42,613 bases of DNA from an uncultured Clostridium sp. (GTDB lineage: Bacteria; Bacillota; Clostridia; Clostridiales; Clostridiaceae), in assembly GCA_900543325.1 (NCBI GenBank), contig UQQU01000024.1:1-42613 (forward strand). The letters run 5' to 3'. The first letter of the stretch is position 1, and each line of letters opens with the position of its first letter. Position numbers and translations under genes: made by a program. This document shows, piece by piece, positions 15,534 through 24,313 of this stretch. Under the pieces are notes generated by a model. That model was not told the origin of the DNA and searched no databases. It saw nothing but the letters and a program-made list of their open reading frames with translations.

Positions 15534-16790
15534 ATGAATCAAAATATTTATAAAGTAAACAGAGATAATCTTTTAAATAAGATTAAAGATAATTCAATTG
15601 TAATTTTATTTGCTGGAAAAGCAATTCAAAAAACTGGAGATCAAACTTATCCATTTACTCCAAATAGAAATTTTTATTACTTAACAGGAATAAAAGAAGA
15701 AGAACATATATTAGTTATGTCAAAAATTAATGGAATAAAATCTTCTAAGCTTTACATAAAAGATATTGATTTAGAATTAGAAAAATGGATTGGAAAGAGC
15801 ATTAGAAAAGAAGAGGCTAGTGAGCTTACAGCAGTAGATGAAGTTAAATTTAAGAGTCAGTTTGATGGAGATATTCATGGAATGATTACTATGAAGGAAG
15901 AAGTAAATCTTTATTTAGACTTAGAAAGAATGAGTGCAAATAGAGAAGGAACTATTTCTCATAAATTTGCTAATGAAATAGTAATCAAGTATCCTCAGGT
16001 TAGAATAAATAACGTTTATAGTAAGATTGGTGAGTTAAGATTAAAGAAATCACAAGAGGAAGTAGAAAAAATTAAAAAGGCTATTGAAATAACTAAAAGT
16101 GGTATTGAAAGATTAATGACTGAAGCACGTGTTGGAATGAAGGAATATGAATTAGAAGCATATTTTGATTTTAATTGTAAAGTTAAAGGTGCAACAGGCT
16201 TAGCTTTTACAACAATAGCTGCAGCAGGAAAAAATGCTACAACATTACATTATGTTGATAATAATTCAGAGCTTAAGGAAAATGATTTAATTCTTTTTGA
16301 CTTAGGTGCAGAATATAATTGTTACAATGCTGATATATCAAGAACTTTCCCTGTTAATGGTAAGTTTACTGAAAGACAAAAGGAAGTTTATAATTCTGTT
16401 TTAAAAGTAAATGAAGAAATTATTAAATTAATTAAACCAGGTGTTAAATATAAAGATGTAAATGATAAAGCAACAGATTTAATAGCTGAAGAATGTATAA
16501 AGCTTGGCCTTATTACAGATAAGAAAGATGTTAGAAAGTATTATTATCATAGCATAGGTCATAGTTTAGGCATGGATACTCATGATATTGAGACGCCACA
16601 TAGAGATATAACTTTTGAGCCAGGAGTTATATTTACTGTTGAACCTGGAATATATATTGAAGAAGAAGGTATAGGAATTAGAATAGAAGATGATATATTA
16701 GTAACAGAAGATGGAGTTATTAATTTATCAAGTGATATAATAAAAAGTGTAGATGAAATTGAAGAATTTATGAAAAAAGTTCAAAAGTAA
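15534..16790 (+). CDS. Xaa-Pro aminopeptidase family protein (PepP-like, M24B)
   Basis: The 418-residue protein has an N-terminal AMP_N (creatinase-like) domain containing YPFTPNRNFYYLTG (about residues 40-53) and a C-terminal pita-bread metallopeptidase domain. The five metal ligands can be followed: D in LFDLGAEYN, D in NADISRTFPV, H in HSIGHSLGMDTHD, E in VEPGIYIEEEG, and E in IRIEDDILV. This is the pattern of M24B enzymes that cut X-Pro bonds at the N-terminus; the length fits. It is cytoplasmic. An AAAGGAGATAGGG site precedes the ATG. No clear terminator follows before the next promoter. Confidence 0.9.
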   Translation: MNQNIYKVNRDNLLNKIKDNSIVILFAGKAIQKTGDQTYPFTPNRNFYYLTGIKEEEHILVMSKINGIKSSKLYIKDIDLELEKWIGKSIRKEEASELTAVDEVKFKSQFDGDIHGMITMKEEVNLYLDLERMSANREGTISHKFANEIVIKYPQVRINNVYSKIGELRLKKSQEEVEKIKKAIEITKSGIERLMTEARVGMKEYELEAYFDFNCKVKGATGLAFTTIAAAGKNATTLHYVDNNSELKENDLILFDLGAEYNCYNADISRTFPVNGKFTERQKEVYNSVLKVNEEIIKLIKPGVKYKDVNDKATDLIAEECIKLGLITDKKDVRKYYYHSIGHSLGMDTHDIETPHRDITFEPGVIFTVEPGIYIEEEGIGIRIEDDILVTEDGVINLSSDIIKSVDEIEEFMKKVQK

Positions 16791-16819
16791 TAAAAGTTTA
16801 GAAAAGTTATAAAATGGTA

Positions 16820-16848
16820 TTGCAAATACAATAAATTGATTATATAAT
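16820..16848 (+). promoter_or_regulatory. Sigma-A-type promoter of the lysine-riboswitch gene
   Basis: TTGCAA (16820-16825), 17-base spacer, TATAAT (16843-16848), about 25 bases ahead of the aptamer. Confidence 0.75.
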
Positions 16849-16869
16849 CGAATTATTATAAAACAAAAG

Positions 16870-17116
16870 TGAATAACTTAGGGTAGAGGCGCGAAAGTTA
16901 ATAGTATTATTGATGAGAAAAGCACTGTGATTCAATAAGAAAGGAGCAATCGCCGAAGCATACAACTGATGCTTTAAGGTTGTATAGCTGGGAGTGTATA
17001 AAATATATGCACTACTGTCACAAAGTATTTTGTGGTGAGCTATCATTTGAGACTTGTATTTTTATATTATTTTTAGTACATACAAGACCTTGAGTGTTAA
17101 CTCAAGGTCTTTTTTG
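16870..17116 (+). promoter_or_regulatory. Lysine riboswitch (L box) with terminator
   Basis: The aptamer landmarks are present in order: GGTAGAGGCGCGAA (16882-16895), a TGATGAGAAAAG segment, GGAGCAATCGCCGAAGC (about 16943-16959), a GCTGGGAG segment, and CTACTGTCAC followed by GTGAGCTATCATTTG near 17013-17050. The expression platform is AGACCTTGAGT (17085-17095) paired with ACTCAAGGTCT (17100-17110) and a T-run. This is the usual lysine-OFF layout, and the controlled gene is the NhaC-family antiporter. The whole 380-base gap is accounted for by promoter, aptamer and terminator. Confidence 0.93.
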
Positions 17117-17172
17117 TTAGTTTGGGGTATCCTTATTATTCACTTTTAAAATTAATTAGGGGGGAAATAAAA

Positions 17173-18888
17173 GTGAAAAAAAGAAGTTTTAAGGTTTTAT
17201 TACTTACAATGTTAGTATTTATCTTTTCAACTACAGTTGCATTTGCAGCAGAAGTTGAGCCAGCAGCGGTGAATGCGGATAAGTTTGGAATATGGACATT
17301 AATTCCACCAATAGTTGCCATAGTATTGGCATTTATAACAAAAAACGTGGTTATTTCGCTATTCATAGGTATTTTATCAGGTAGTTTTCTAGTTAGTCTT
17401 GCTGGACATAATGTATTTGGTGCATTTATACAAGCTTTTCTAGACTTTGTAAATAGAGCATTGAATTCTCTTGCAGATCCATGGAATGCAGGTATAGTTC
17501 TTCAAGTACTTGCTATTGGAGGAGTTATTAATTTAGTTGCTAAAATGGGTGGTGCAAAGGCAATAGCAGAAGCATTAGCTAAAAAAGCTAAGACTGTAAA
17601 AAGTACTCAGTTAACAACCTGGCTTTTAGGTTTATGTGTATTCTTTGATGATTATGCAAATTCATTAATAGTTGGTCCAATAATGAGACCAGTAGCAGAT
17701 AAAATGAAGATATCAAGAGAAAGATTAGCATTTATAATAGATGCTACAGCAGCTCCAGTAGCAGGACTAGCTATTATATCAACTTGGATTGGTCTAGAAG
17801 TAAGTTTAATTGGAGATGGTTTTAATTCAATTGGAGTTGAAGCAAGTGGGTTTGGAGTATTTCTTCAAACAATACCTTATAGATTTTATAATATATTAAT
17901 TCTAGCATTTATAGTAATAACAGCTTTAACTTTAAAAGAGTTTGGACCAATGAGAAAAGCTGAGGTTTCAGCAAGAAATAAGAACAAATCTCTTAAAGAT
18001 GAAATTGCAGTTGAAGCATCAGCTGAAATGGATGAATTAGAACCAAAAGAAGGTGTTAAGCTTAGTATATGGAATGCTATTATTCCAATCGGGGCATTAA
18101 TAATTTCAGCATTAGTAGCATTTTATTATAGTGGATACAGTGCAATAATTGGTGGAGATCCATCAGCAGCTCAAGAAATTATGATGAGTTCACCATTTTC
18201 ATTTAAAGGTATAATGGAAGCATTTGCTGCTTCAGACGCTTCTGTAGCATTATTCCAATCAGCATTATTTGCTTCAGTAGTTGCTATTTTAATGGGGGTT
18301 GTTAAAAAGATATTCACTTTAAGTGAAGCTATTGAAGTTTGGGTTGATGGAATGAAAGGATTAATAATAACTGGTGTTATATTAATACTAGCTTGGTCAT
18401 TAGGATCAGTAATTAAAGAACTTGGAACTGCATATTACTTAGTTGAGGTATTAAAAGGGGCAATACCAGCATTCTTATTACCAAGTTTAATATTTATTTT
18501 AGGAGCAGTAATTTCATTCTCTACAGGAACTGCATATGGAACAATGAGTATATTAATGCCATTAGCAATTCCATTAGCACATTCAATAAATCCAGATATG
18601 TCATTTGTAGTAGTTTGTACAAGTGCTGTGTTAACAGGAGCTATTTTTGGTGATCATTGTTCACCAATATCTGATACAACTATACTTTCTTCAATGGGAG
18701 CTGGATGTAATCACATTGAACATGTTAAGACTCAAATGTGGTATTCATTATTTGTTGCAGCAGTAACTATATTATTTGGATATATTCCATCAGGATTTGG
18801 AGTTCCAATATATGTAGTATTACCACTTTCATTAATTGCATTATATGTAGGGGTTCAAATATTCGGTAAGAAGGTTGAAGAAGCTTAA
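17173..18888 (+). CDS. NhaC-family Na+/H+ antiporter, probable lysine-related transporter
   Basis: The protein of about 571 residues starts with KKRSFKVLLLTMLVF, a signal-like hydrophobic stretch ending in AFAAE, so the mature N-terminus is probably outside. About eleven to twelve further membrane segments follow, with VFFDDYANSLIVGPIMRP (about residues 165-182) and FSTGTAYGTMSILMPLAIPL near 460-480, plus FGDHCSPISDTTILSS (about 499-514); these are hallmark stretches of the NhaC family. I take the GTG at 17173 because AGGGGGGA precedes it; an upstream frame from 17122 reads through the terminator. Control by a lysine riboswitch argues for lysine uptake, as proposed for other riboswitch-linked NhaC proteins. 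Confidence 0.85.
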   Translation: MKKRSFKVLLLTMLVFIFSTTVAFAAEVEPAAVNADKFGIWTLIPPIVAIVLAFITKNVVISLFIGILSGSFLVSLAGHNVFGAFIQAFLDFVNRALNSLADPWNAGIVLQVLAIGGVINLVAKMGGAKAIAEALAKKAKTVKSTQLTTWLLGLCVFFDDYANSLIVGPIMRPVADKMKISRERLAFIIDATAAPVAGLAIISTWIGLEVSLIGDGFNSIGVEASGFGVFLQTIPYRFYNILILAFIVITALTLKEFGPMRKAEVSARNKNKSLKDEIAVEASAEMDELEPKEGVKLSIWNAIIPIGALIISALVAFYYSGYSAIIGGDPSAAQEIMMSSPFSFKGIMEAFAASDASVALFQSALFASVVAILMGVVKKIFTLSEAIEVWVDGMKGLIITGVILILAWSLGSVIKELGTAYYLVEVLKGAIPAFLLPSLIFILGAVISFSTGTAYGTMSILMPLAIPLAHSINPDMSFVVVCTSAVLTGAIFGDHCSPISDTTILSSMGAGCNHIEHVKTQMWYSLFVAAVTILFGYIPSGFGVPIYVVLPLSLIALYVGVQIFGKKVEEA

Positions 18889-18922
18889 GCAATAAGAAAA
18901 ATAAAATAAAAAGGGCTATATT

Positions 18923-18952
18923 AAAAGGTTGTGCGAAAGCACAACCTTTTTA
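18923..18952 (+). terminator. Terminator of the NhaC-family gene
   Basis: AAAAGGTTGTGC pairs with GCACAACCTTTT around a GAAA loop, with a following T-run. Confidence 0.9.
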
Positions 18953-18954
18953 CA

Positions 18955-19080
18955 GTTAAGAGTTATAAGTTAGGAGTTAATAGTGAAGGAATAAAGTCAG
19001 CTTGGGCTGACTTTAGAAAATATATGTTTTTTAGAAATTGCGATAGCAGTTTCTTTCTTAACTACTAACCTAACACCACT
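18955..19080. repeat. Palindromic intergenic region with nested hairpins
   Basis: GTTAGGAGTTAATAG near 18969 is roughly complementary to CTTAACTACTAACCTAAC near 19056-19073, so the ends can pair. Inside lie AAAGTCAGC-ttgg-GCTGACTTT (about 18995-19016) and GAAATTGC-gata-GCAGTTTC (about 19034-19053). The first also looks like a GTTAAGAGTTA-type tandem repeat. This is the layout of a small non-coding repeat element or a degenerate terminator cluster between converging genes. Confidence 0.45.
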
Positions 19081-19082
19081 GA

Positions 19083-19580
19083 CTATTTATGTGGTGGTGG
19101 TGTTATTAGCTTGTTAACTAATATCGAAATTACTATTCCAAGTAATGTTTCTATTATCCTATTAGTGGCATAAAATAAAGGATCACTATAAGCATGAGCT
19201 GTAGTCACTCCAAGAAATGCTATGCAAGTTATGTTTATAGCACCTGGTCTTTTTAGAATATTACATAAATAAATCATAAAAATAATACCTGATGCAATAA
19301 TAATATAGATTACTAATTTTGCTATGTATTGATTTGGTATATGATTTTCCAAAGATCTAAATAAGAAAAGAAATATTAAGCCAAAACTAGCTCCTAATAT
19401 TGTTCCTGCCCCTCTATTTATTCCCATATGAATTGAGTTATAAACAGTATCTTGTAAACAAATTACAGCTGTAAGACAGGCGAAAAAGGGTTCGTTAGGT
19501 AAAAGTAATAAGCATAAGAAAACAGCTATACCTGATTTTATTGTCCTAAGTCCAATTTTAGGAAATTTAAAATTCTCCAT
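19083..19580 (-). CDS. FUSC/aromatic acid exporter-like membrane protein
   Basis: The protein of about 165 residues has four to five membrane segments. GLRTIKSGIAVFLCLLL, then FFACLTAVICLQDTVYNS and GINRGAGTILGASFGL follow the pattern of the N-terminal membrane half of the FUSC/ArAE superfamily (the IRxAxA..VAAIFGQ-like helix and the RxxGTxxG motif). The C-terminal NRIIETLLGIVISILVN helix is also typical. It lacks the cytoplasmic domain of long family members, as do other short Firmicute versions. Substrate unknown. The start is the ATG at 19580 behind GGGAGG; the upstream ATG at 19595 overlaps that site. It converges with the NhaC-family gene. Confidence 0.78.
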   Translation of the reverse strand: MENFKFPKIGLRTIKSGIAVFLCLLLLPNEPFFACLTAVICLQDTVYNSIHMGINRGAGTILGASFGLIFLFLFRSLENHIPNQYIAKLVIYIIIASGIIFMIYLCNILKRPGAINITCIAFLGVTTAHAYSDPLFYATNRIIETLLGIVISILVNKLITPPPHK

Positions 19581-19792
19581 AATCAAGCCTCCCATCCTTA
19601 TGATATTATATCTAATAACTAACTAAATTTCATTATTATACATAATATTTTTTAGCATAAATAAATAAGTTAATAAGATATCATAGAAGGGTAGAATATA
19701 GATATTCAATAAGTTTTAAATAGTAGTTAATTGGGGATAATAAAAGGAAAGTATATAATTTTATTAGAAGTTTAAATTTGATATTTAACTTA

Positions 19793-19821
19793 TTGACAGT
19801 TTTTACATTTTAGAATATTAT
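19793..19821 (+). promoter_or_regulatory. Sigma-A-type promoter of metG
   Basis: TTGACA (19793-19798), a 17-base spacer and TATTAT (19816-19821). The 200 bases upstream of it are AT-rich and show nothing I can name. Confidence 0.75.
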
Positions 19822-19829
19822 AAAACTAA

Positions 19830-20098
19830 TAAATGCATAGAAGAGAAGAGTAGTTTAGGAATATATCTACAGAGAGCTAGGTATGGTGAAAACTAGTGAT
19901 ATTGAACTTTATGAAGATGGTCTTGGAGCAGATTATCTGAGCTTTAATAGTTAGGATAATACGGTAGCAACCGTTATATTGCAAGGTGATGATAGTCACC
20001 TAGTGAGATATTTATTGTGAAATAAATATAAAATAGAGTGGTAACGCGTATATAACGTCTCTATATGGGTATATAAGCCTATATAGAGGCTTTTTTTA
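19830..20098 (+). promoter_or_regulatory. T-box leader (tRNA-Met sensing) of metG
   Basis: AGAGAGCTAG opens stem I, with GTATGGTGA in the distal loop; the likely specifier is AUG at 19917-19919, three bases ahead of TTGGAGC. A second AUG at 19911-19913 is nearby. The T-box sequence is AGAGTGGTAACGCG (20034-20047). The terminator pairs CTCTATATGGG with CCTATATAGAG and ends in seven T (20092-20098). A T-box for methionine rather than a SAM riboswitch is the norm for metG. Confidence 0.92.
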
Positions 20099-20203
20099 GT
20101 TAAGAGTTTATGGTAAAAATAAAAAACTGATTTTAAATTAATATTTTCAATTTATACTATTAACTTTTACATATAAATAATGGAGAAAGTAGGAGGAAGA
20201 AAA

Positions 20204-22147
20204 ATGACAAAGAAACCGTATTATATAACTACGCCAATTTATTATCCATCAACTAAGTTACACATCGGTAACACTTATACAACAGTTGCGGCAGATGCTT
20301 TAGCTAGATTCAAGAGATTAAACGGATATGATGTAATGTTCTTAACAGGAACTGATGAACATGGTCAAAAAATACAAAGAATAGCTGAGGAAAAAGGAAT
20401 AACTCCAAAGGAGCATGTTGATGAAATAGTTGCAGGTATCAAAGAACTATGGAGCATGATGGACATAAGCTATGATAAATTCATAAGAACAACTGATGAT
20501 TATCATAAGAAAACTGTTCAAAAAATATTTAAGCAATTATATGATCAAGGGGATATATATAAATCTTCATATGAAGGATTATACTGTACTCCATGTGAAT
20601 CTTTCTGGACAGAAACACAATTAGTAAATGGAAATTGCCCAGATTGTGGTAGACCAGTTGAAAAGTCAAAAGAAGAAGCTTATTTCTTCAGAATGAGTAA
20701 ATATGCTGATAGATTAATGAAGTATATCGATGAACATCCAGAGTTTATTCAACCAGAATCTAGAAAAAATGAAATGGTTAATAACTTCTTAAAGCCAGGA
20801 CTACAAGATCTTTGTGTATCAAGAACAAGCTTTAACTGGGGAGTTCCTGTAACATTTGATGAAGGTCATGTAGTTTACGTTTGGATAGATGCATTATCAA
20901 ACTATATATCTGCTTTAGGATATGGCACTGATAATGATGAATTATATAAAAAGTATTGGCCTGCAGATGTTCACTTAATCGGTAAGGATATTTTAAGATT
21001 CCATACTATTTATTGGCCAATTATGTTAATGGCATTAGGTCAAGAGTTACCAAAACAAGTATTTGGCCATGGATGGTTACTTGTTGATGGTGGAAAGATG
21101 TCAAAATCAAAAGGAAATGTTGTTGACCCAGTAGTTTTAGTAGATAAATTTGGTGTTGATGCAGTTAGATACTATTTATTAAGAGAAATTCCATTTGGAG
21201 CAGATGGATTATTTAATAATGAAATATTCATAAAGAAAATTAATTCAGATCTTTGTAATGACCTTGGTAACTTATTATCAAGAACAGTAGCAATGATTGA
21301 AAAGTATTTTGGTGGAGTTATACCAGCACCAACAGCTAAAGAAGATATTGATAATGAATTAATAGGTTTAGCTTTAGAAACTCCAGTTAAAGTAACAAAA
21401 GCAATAGATAATTTAAGAATTCCAGAAGCTTTAGAAAATATATTTGAACTTATAGGAAGAGCAAATAAGTATATTGATGAAACAACTCCTTGGATACTTG
21501 CTAAAGATGAAGAAAAGAAAGAAAGATTAGGTACAGTTTTATATAACTTAGCTGAAAGTTTAAGATTTGCATCTGTATTATTATCTTCATTCTTACCAAG
21601 TACAAGTGAAAAAATAAATGCTCAATTAAATATAACTACAACAACTTGGGATTCATTATCTGGATTTGATGGAACAACTCCAGGAACTGAAGTTAAAAAA
21701 GGTGAAGCTTTATTCCCAAGAATAGATGTAGCTAAGACTTTAGAAGAATTAGAAGCTATGAGATTAGCTCAATTAGAAGCTAATAAGCCAAAAGAAGAGT
21801 ATAAAATGCAACCAATTAAAGAAGAAATAACTATTGAAGACTTTGAAAAAATAGATTTAAGAGTAGTTAAAGTATTAGAATGTGAACCAGTTAAAAAAGC
21901 TAAAAAATTATTAAAATTAAAAGTTGATTTAAATGGAGAAGAAAGACAGGTTATTTCAGGAATAGCAATGCACTATAAACCAGAAGAATTAGTTGGTAAA
22001 TATGTAGTTTTAGTTGCAAACTTAAAACCTGTTACTCTAAGAGGAGAGTTATCACAAGGAATGATTTTAGCTGCAGCTACAGATGATGATAGCGTATTAA
22101 AGCTAGTAAATCCAGGAGAATTACAAACAGGAAGCCAAGTAAGATAA
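20204..22147 (+). CDS. metG: Methionyl-tRNA synthetase (canonical, B. subtilis type)
   Basis: The protein of about 647 residues charges tRNA-Met for initiation and elongation. It has HIGN at residues 20-23 (normal for this branch), a one-knuckle zinc site (CTPC then CPDC, about 128-147), KMSKS at 298-302, an alpha-helical anticodon-binding domain around 360-480, and a C-terminal tRNA-binding (Trbp111-like) domain from about residue 545 (FEKIDLRVVKVLECEPVKKA). All key parts are present. The ATG at 20204 follows AGGAGGAAG; a frame from 20180 includes that site. It is controlled by the T-box leader, and its stop codon runs straight into repeat copy B. Confidence 0.95.
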   Translation: MTKKPYYITTPIYYPSTKLHIGNTYTTVAADALARFKRLNGYDVMFLTGTDEHGQKIQRIAEEKGITPKEHVDEIVAGIKELWSMMDISYDKFIRTTDDYHKKTVQKIFKQLYDQGDIYKSSYEGLYCTPCESFWTETQLVNGNCPDCGRPVEKSKEEAYFFRMSKYADRLMKYIDEHPEFIQPESRKNEMVNNFLKPGLQDLCVSRTSFNWGVPVTFDEGHVVYVWIDALSNYISALGYGTDNDELYKKYWPADVHLIGKDILRFHTIYWPIMLMALGQELPKQVFGHGWLLVDGGKMSKSKGNVVDPVVLVDKFGVDAVRYYLLREIPFGADGLFNNEIFIKKINSDLCNDLGNLLSRTVAMIEKYFGGVIPAPTAKEDIDNELIGLALETPVKVTKAIDNLRIPEALENIFELIGRANKYIDETTPWILAKDEEKKERLGTVLYNLAESLRFASVLLSSFLPSTSEKINAQLNITTTTWDSLSGFDGTTPGTEVKKGEALFPRIDVAKTLEELEAMRLAQLEANKPKEEYKMQPIKEEITIEDFEKIDLRVVKVLECEPVKKAKKLLKLKVDLNGEERQVISGIAMHYKPEELVGKYVVLVANLKPVTLRGELSQGMILAAATDDDSVLKLVNPGELQTGSQVR

Positions 22148-22218
22148 GTGAGAGCCCAAATTTTATATTTGGTTACTCGAACTTACACCTACGATTGAAA
22201 ATAGTAGAGTGTTTCCTT
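22146..22218 (+). repeat. Two-hairpin repeated element, copy B (metG 3' end)
   Basis: Begins with AAGTGA overlapping the last two bases of the metG stop codon. Stem 1 is GAG/CTC with CCAAAT/ATTTGG inside; GAACTTAC follows; stem 2 is ACACCTAC with GTAGAGTGT; the 3' end is TTTCCTT. It shows the same order of parts as copies A (8550-8619) and C (41497-41573), with paired substitutions in both stems. Confidence 0.68.
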
Positions 22219-22244
22219 AAAAAGTAGTATTTTATTTAAAATAT

Positions 22245-22291
22245 AAATGGCAAATGGTAATTACATTTTAATTGTCCATTTGCCATTTATT
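22245..22291 (+). terminator. Probable terminator of metG
   Basis: AAATGGCAAATGG (22245-22257) pairs perfectly with CCATTTGCCATTT (22276-22288). The following tail is ATTATTTG, so termination may be weak. It lies just ahead of the second MetRS-like gene. Confidence 0.6.
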
Positions 22292-22320
22292 ATTTGCAAT
22301 TTTATGAAGGGGGTTTTTTA

Positions 22321-23949
22321 ATGAATATTATTATAGGTAATGCATGGCCATATGCAAATGGTCCGTTGCATTTAGGAAGAATTGCAGTTTTGTTGCCAGG
22401 AGATATTTTAGCAAGATATCATAGAATGATGGGAGATGATGTTGTTTTTCTTTCTGGTACTGACTGTCATGGTACACCAGTTACTATGAAAGCTAAGGAA
22501 GAGGGAATTACACCTTTAGAAGCTGTAGAAAAGTATCATGCTGAGTTTCAAAGATGTTTTAAACTATTAGGTTTTTCTTTTGATATTTTTGCTAAAACTC
22601 ATTCAGAATATCATGAGGAAAAAGTAAACGAGTTTATCTTAGAGCTATATAAAAAAGGATATATATATGAAAATGTAGTAGAACAAACATTTTGTGAAAA
22701 TTGCAATGAATATTTATCTGATAGATATATTATAGGTAGATGCCCTAAATGCGGAGAGGAAGCTACAGGTGATGGTTGTGAAAACTGTAATGGAGAATTT
22801 GAATCTAGTGAATTAATAGATATTAGATGTAAAAGCTGTAATTCTAAGCCTACATTAAAGAAAACAAAACATCTATTTTTTGCATTGTCTAAGTTGGAAA
22901 ATGATGTTAAAAGGTTATATATAAGACAGTGTGGATGGAGAGAAAATGCACAAAAAATATTAAAAAGATATTTAGATGAAGGATTAAGAGATAGAGCTGT
23001 AACAAGAGATTTTAATTGGGGTATAGATGTTCCATTGGATGGATATGAAGATAAAAAAATATTCGTTTGGATTGAAGCAGTTATGGGTTATTTAACAGCT
23101 AGTATGAAATGCTTAGAGGAGCGTGGAGAAGATTATAAAGAGTATTGGGAGGGAGAAGATTCAAGAATTTATTTTATTCATGGAAAAGATAATATTCCCT
23201 TTCATACTGTAATATTCCCAGCTATACTTGTAGGGCTTGGTATAAAAAATCCGAATTTACGTATAATATCAAGTGAACATTTGAAATTAGAAGGAAAAGC
23301 ATTTTCTGCCGTTAAAAATTGGGCTTTATGGGCAGATTATGTTTGTAATAAATATAATGTTGATAGTTTTAGGTATTACTTAACTTTAAATTCACCAGAA
23401 GATAAAGATACTGATTTTACTTGGAGAGAATATATAAACATACATAATAATGATTTGGTTAATGAATTATCTAGTTTTATAAACAAGGTATTGGTTTTTT
23501 CAAAGAAAAATTACTCTAATAGAATACCAAATGGAAAGATGAACGAAAATTTTAAAAGTGATATATTGAATTTATATTTTAATATTGGAGATAAAATAGA
23601 AGAAGGTCATTTTAGTGAAGCCTTAATTGATATAATGAATCTATGTAAAAAGGGAAATAAGTATTTTGAAAGTAATAAGGTTTGGGATTTATTGAGTCAA
23701 GATCCGTTAAAGTGTAAAGAGATTATATACAATTGCATTCAGATAATAGTTAATCTATCTAATTTATTATATCCATTTATGCCTAATACGTGTGATAAAA
23801 TAAAAGTTTCTTTAAATTTAGGAGAAGGAATTTGGAGCTTCACAGAAAAAAAAGAAGGTGTAATTAGGGAATGTGGTACTTTGTTTAATAAAATTGATAA
23901 AAAGAGAGCTACTGAAGAAATAATTAGATTAAAAGAAAAGAAAATTTAG
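22321..23949 (+). CDS. MetRS-like class I tRNA ligase paralogue with altered signature motifs
   Basis: The protein of about 542 residues is built like the E. coli/archaeal MetRS branch: PYANGPLHLGR at about 10-20, DCHGTPV, four CxxC pairs making two zinc knuckles (about 125-185), GKDNIPFHTVIFP, and an anticodon-binding helical region. Two signature sites are changed. HIGH is HLGR (17-20), and the KMSKS loop reads KAFSA (326-330). It also lacks the C-terminal tRNA-binding domain of metG. It could be a second synthetase, an enzyme with another substrate, or an inactive copy. The ATG at 22321 follows GAAGGGGG. It lies 173 bases after metG with a hairpin between, so it may be separately regulated. 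Confidence 0.82.
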   Translation: MNIIIGNAWPYANGPLHLGRIAVLLPGDILARYHRMMGDDVVFLSGTDCHGTPVTMKAKEEGITPLEAVEKYHAEFQRCFKLLGFSFDIFAKTHSEYHEEKVNEFILELYKKGYIYENVVEQTFCENCNEYLSDRYIIGRCPKCGEEATGDGCENCNGEFESSELIDIRCKSCNSKPTLKKTKHLFFALSKLENDVKRLYIRQCGWRENAQKILKRYLDEGLRDRAVTRDFNWGIDVPLDGYEDKKIFVWIEAVMGYLTASMKCLEERGEDYKEYWEGEDSRIYFIHGKDNIPFHTVIFPAILVGLGIKNPNLRIISSEHLKLEGKAFSAVKNWALWADYVCNKYNVDSFRYYLTLNSPEDKDTDFTWREYINIHNNDLVNELSSFINKVLVFSKKNYSNRIPNGKMNENFKSDILNLYFNIGDKIEEGHFSEALIDIMNLCKKGNKYFESNKVWDLLSQDPLKCKEIIYNCIQIIVNLSNLLYPFMPNTCDKIKVSLNLGEGIWSFTEKKEGVIRECGTLFNKIDKKRATEEIIRLKEKKI

Positions 23950-23950
23950 A

Positions 23951-24100
23951 ATAAAAAAAACCTAGAGTCATTTCATTTGGGGGACGAATAACTCTAGGAA
24001 ACCAATTTAAAAAACAACTTCTTAACCACAATACATGGTGAAAGTTATATTTAAAAGATGGTTTTAGGGGTAAATAATAATGCTTTAACTACTTTACAAG
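23951..24100 (-). ncRNA. Candidate minus-strand small RNA with C-rich terminator loop
   Basis: On the minus strand CCTAGAGT and ACTCTAGG pair to form a terminator followed by eight T (plus 23951-23992), but no minus-strand gene leads into it. A TATAAT (about plus 24101-24110) lies upstream, though its -35 partner is poor. The loop carries UCCCCC and the body has ACCCCUAAAACC, both complementary to the GGGGG-type ribosome binding sites common here. It lies antisense to the gap after the MetRS-like gene. Suggestive only. Confidence 0.35.
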
Positions 24101-24197
24101 TATTATAATAAACATTAATTGTGTCAGTTAGGTGTCAAAAATCTGAAGAAAATATTAACAATATATTTCGAAATCATAACTTAATTAATGAAATATA

Positions 24198-24255
24198 AGT
24201 ATTTACCTTTGAGTAACTTGTTTATAACTTAACTTCAAAGGTAAATATTTTTTTT
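24198..24255 (+). terminator. Terminator in the gap before tatD
   Basis: AGTATTTACCTTTGA (24198-24212) pairs with TCAAAGGTAAATATT (24235-24249), with eight further T. It probably ends the MetRS-like transcript. The remaining gap holds only the minus-strand candidate RNA and a TATAAT at about 24266 that may belong to the tatD promoter. Confidence 0.8.
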
Positions 24256-24313
24256 CTTTAATTTGGTATAATAAATAATAAAAAAATTTATTTTAAAAAA
24301 GGGAGAAAAGACA

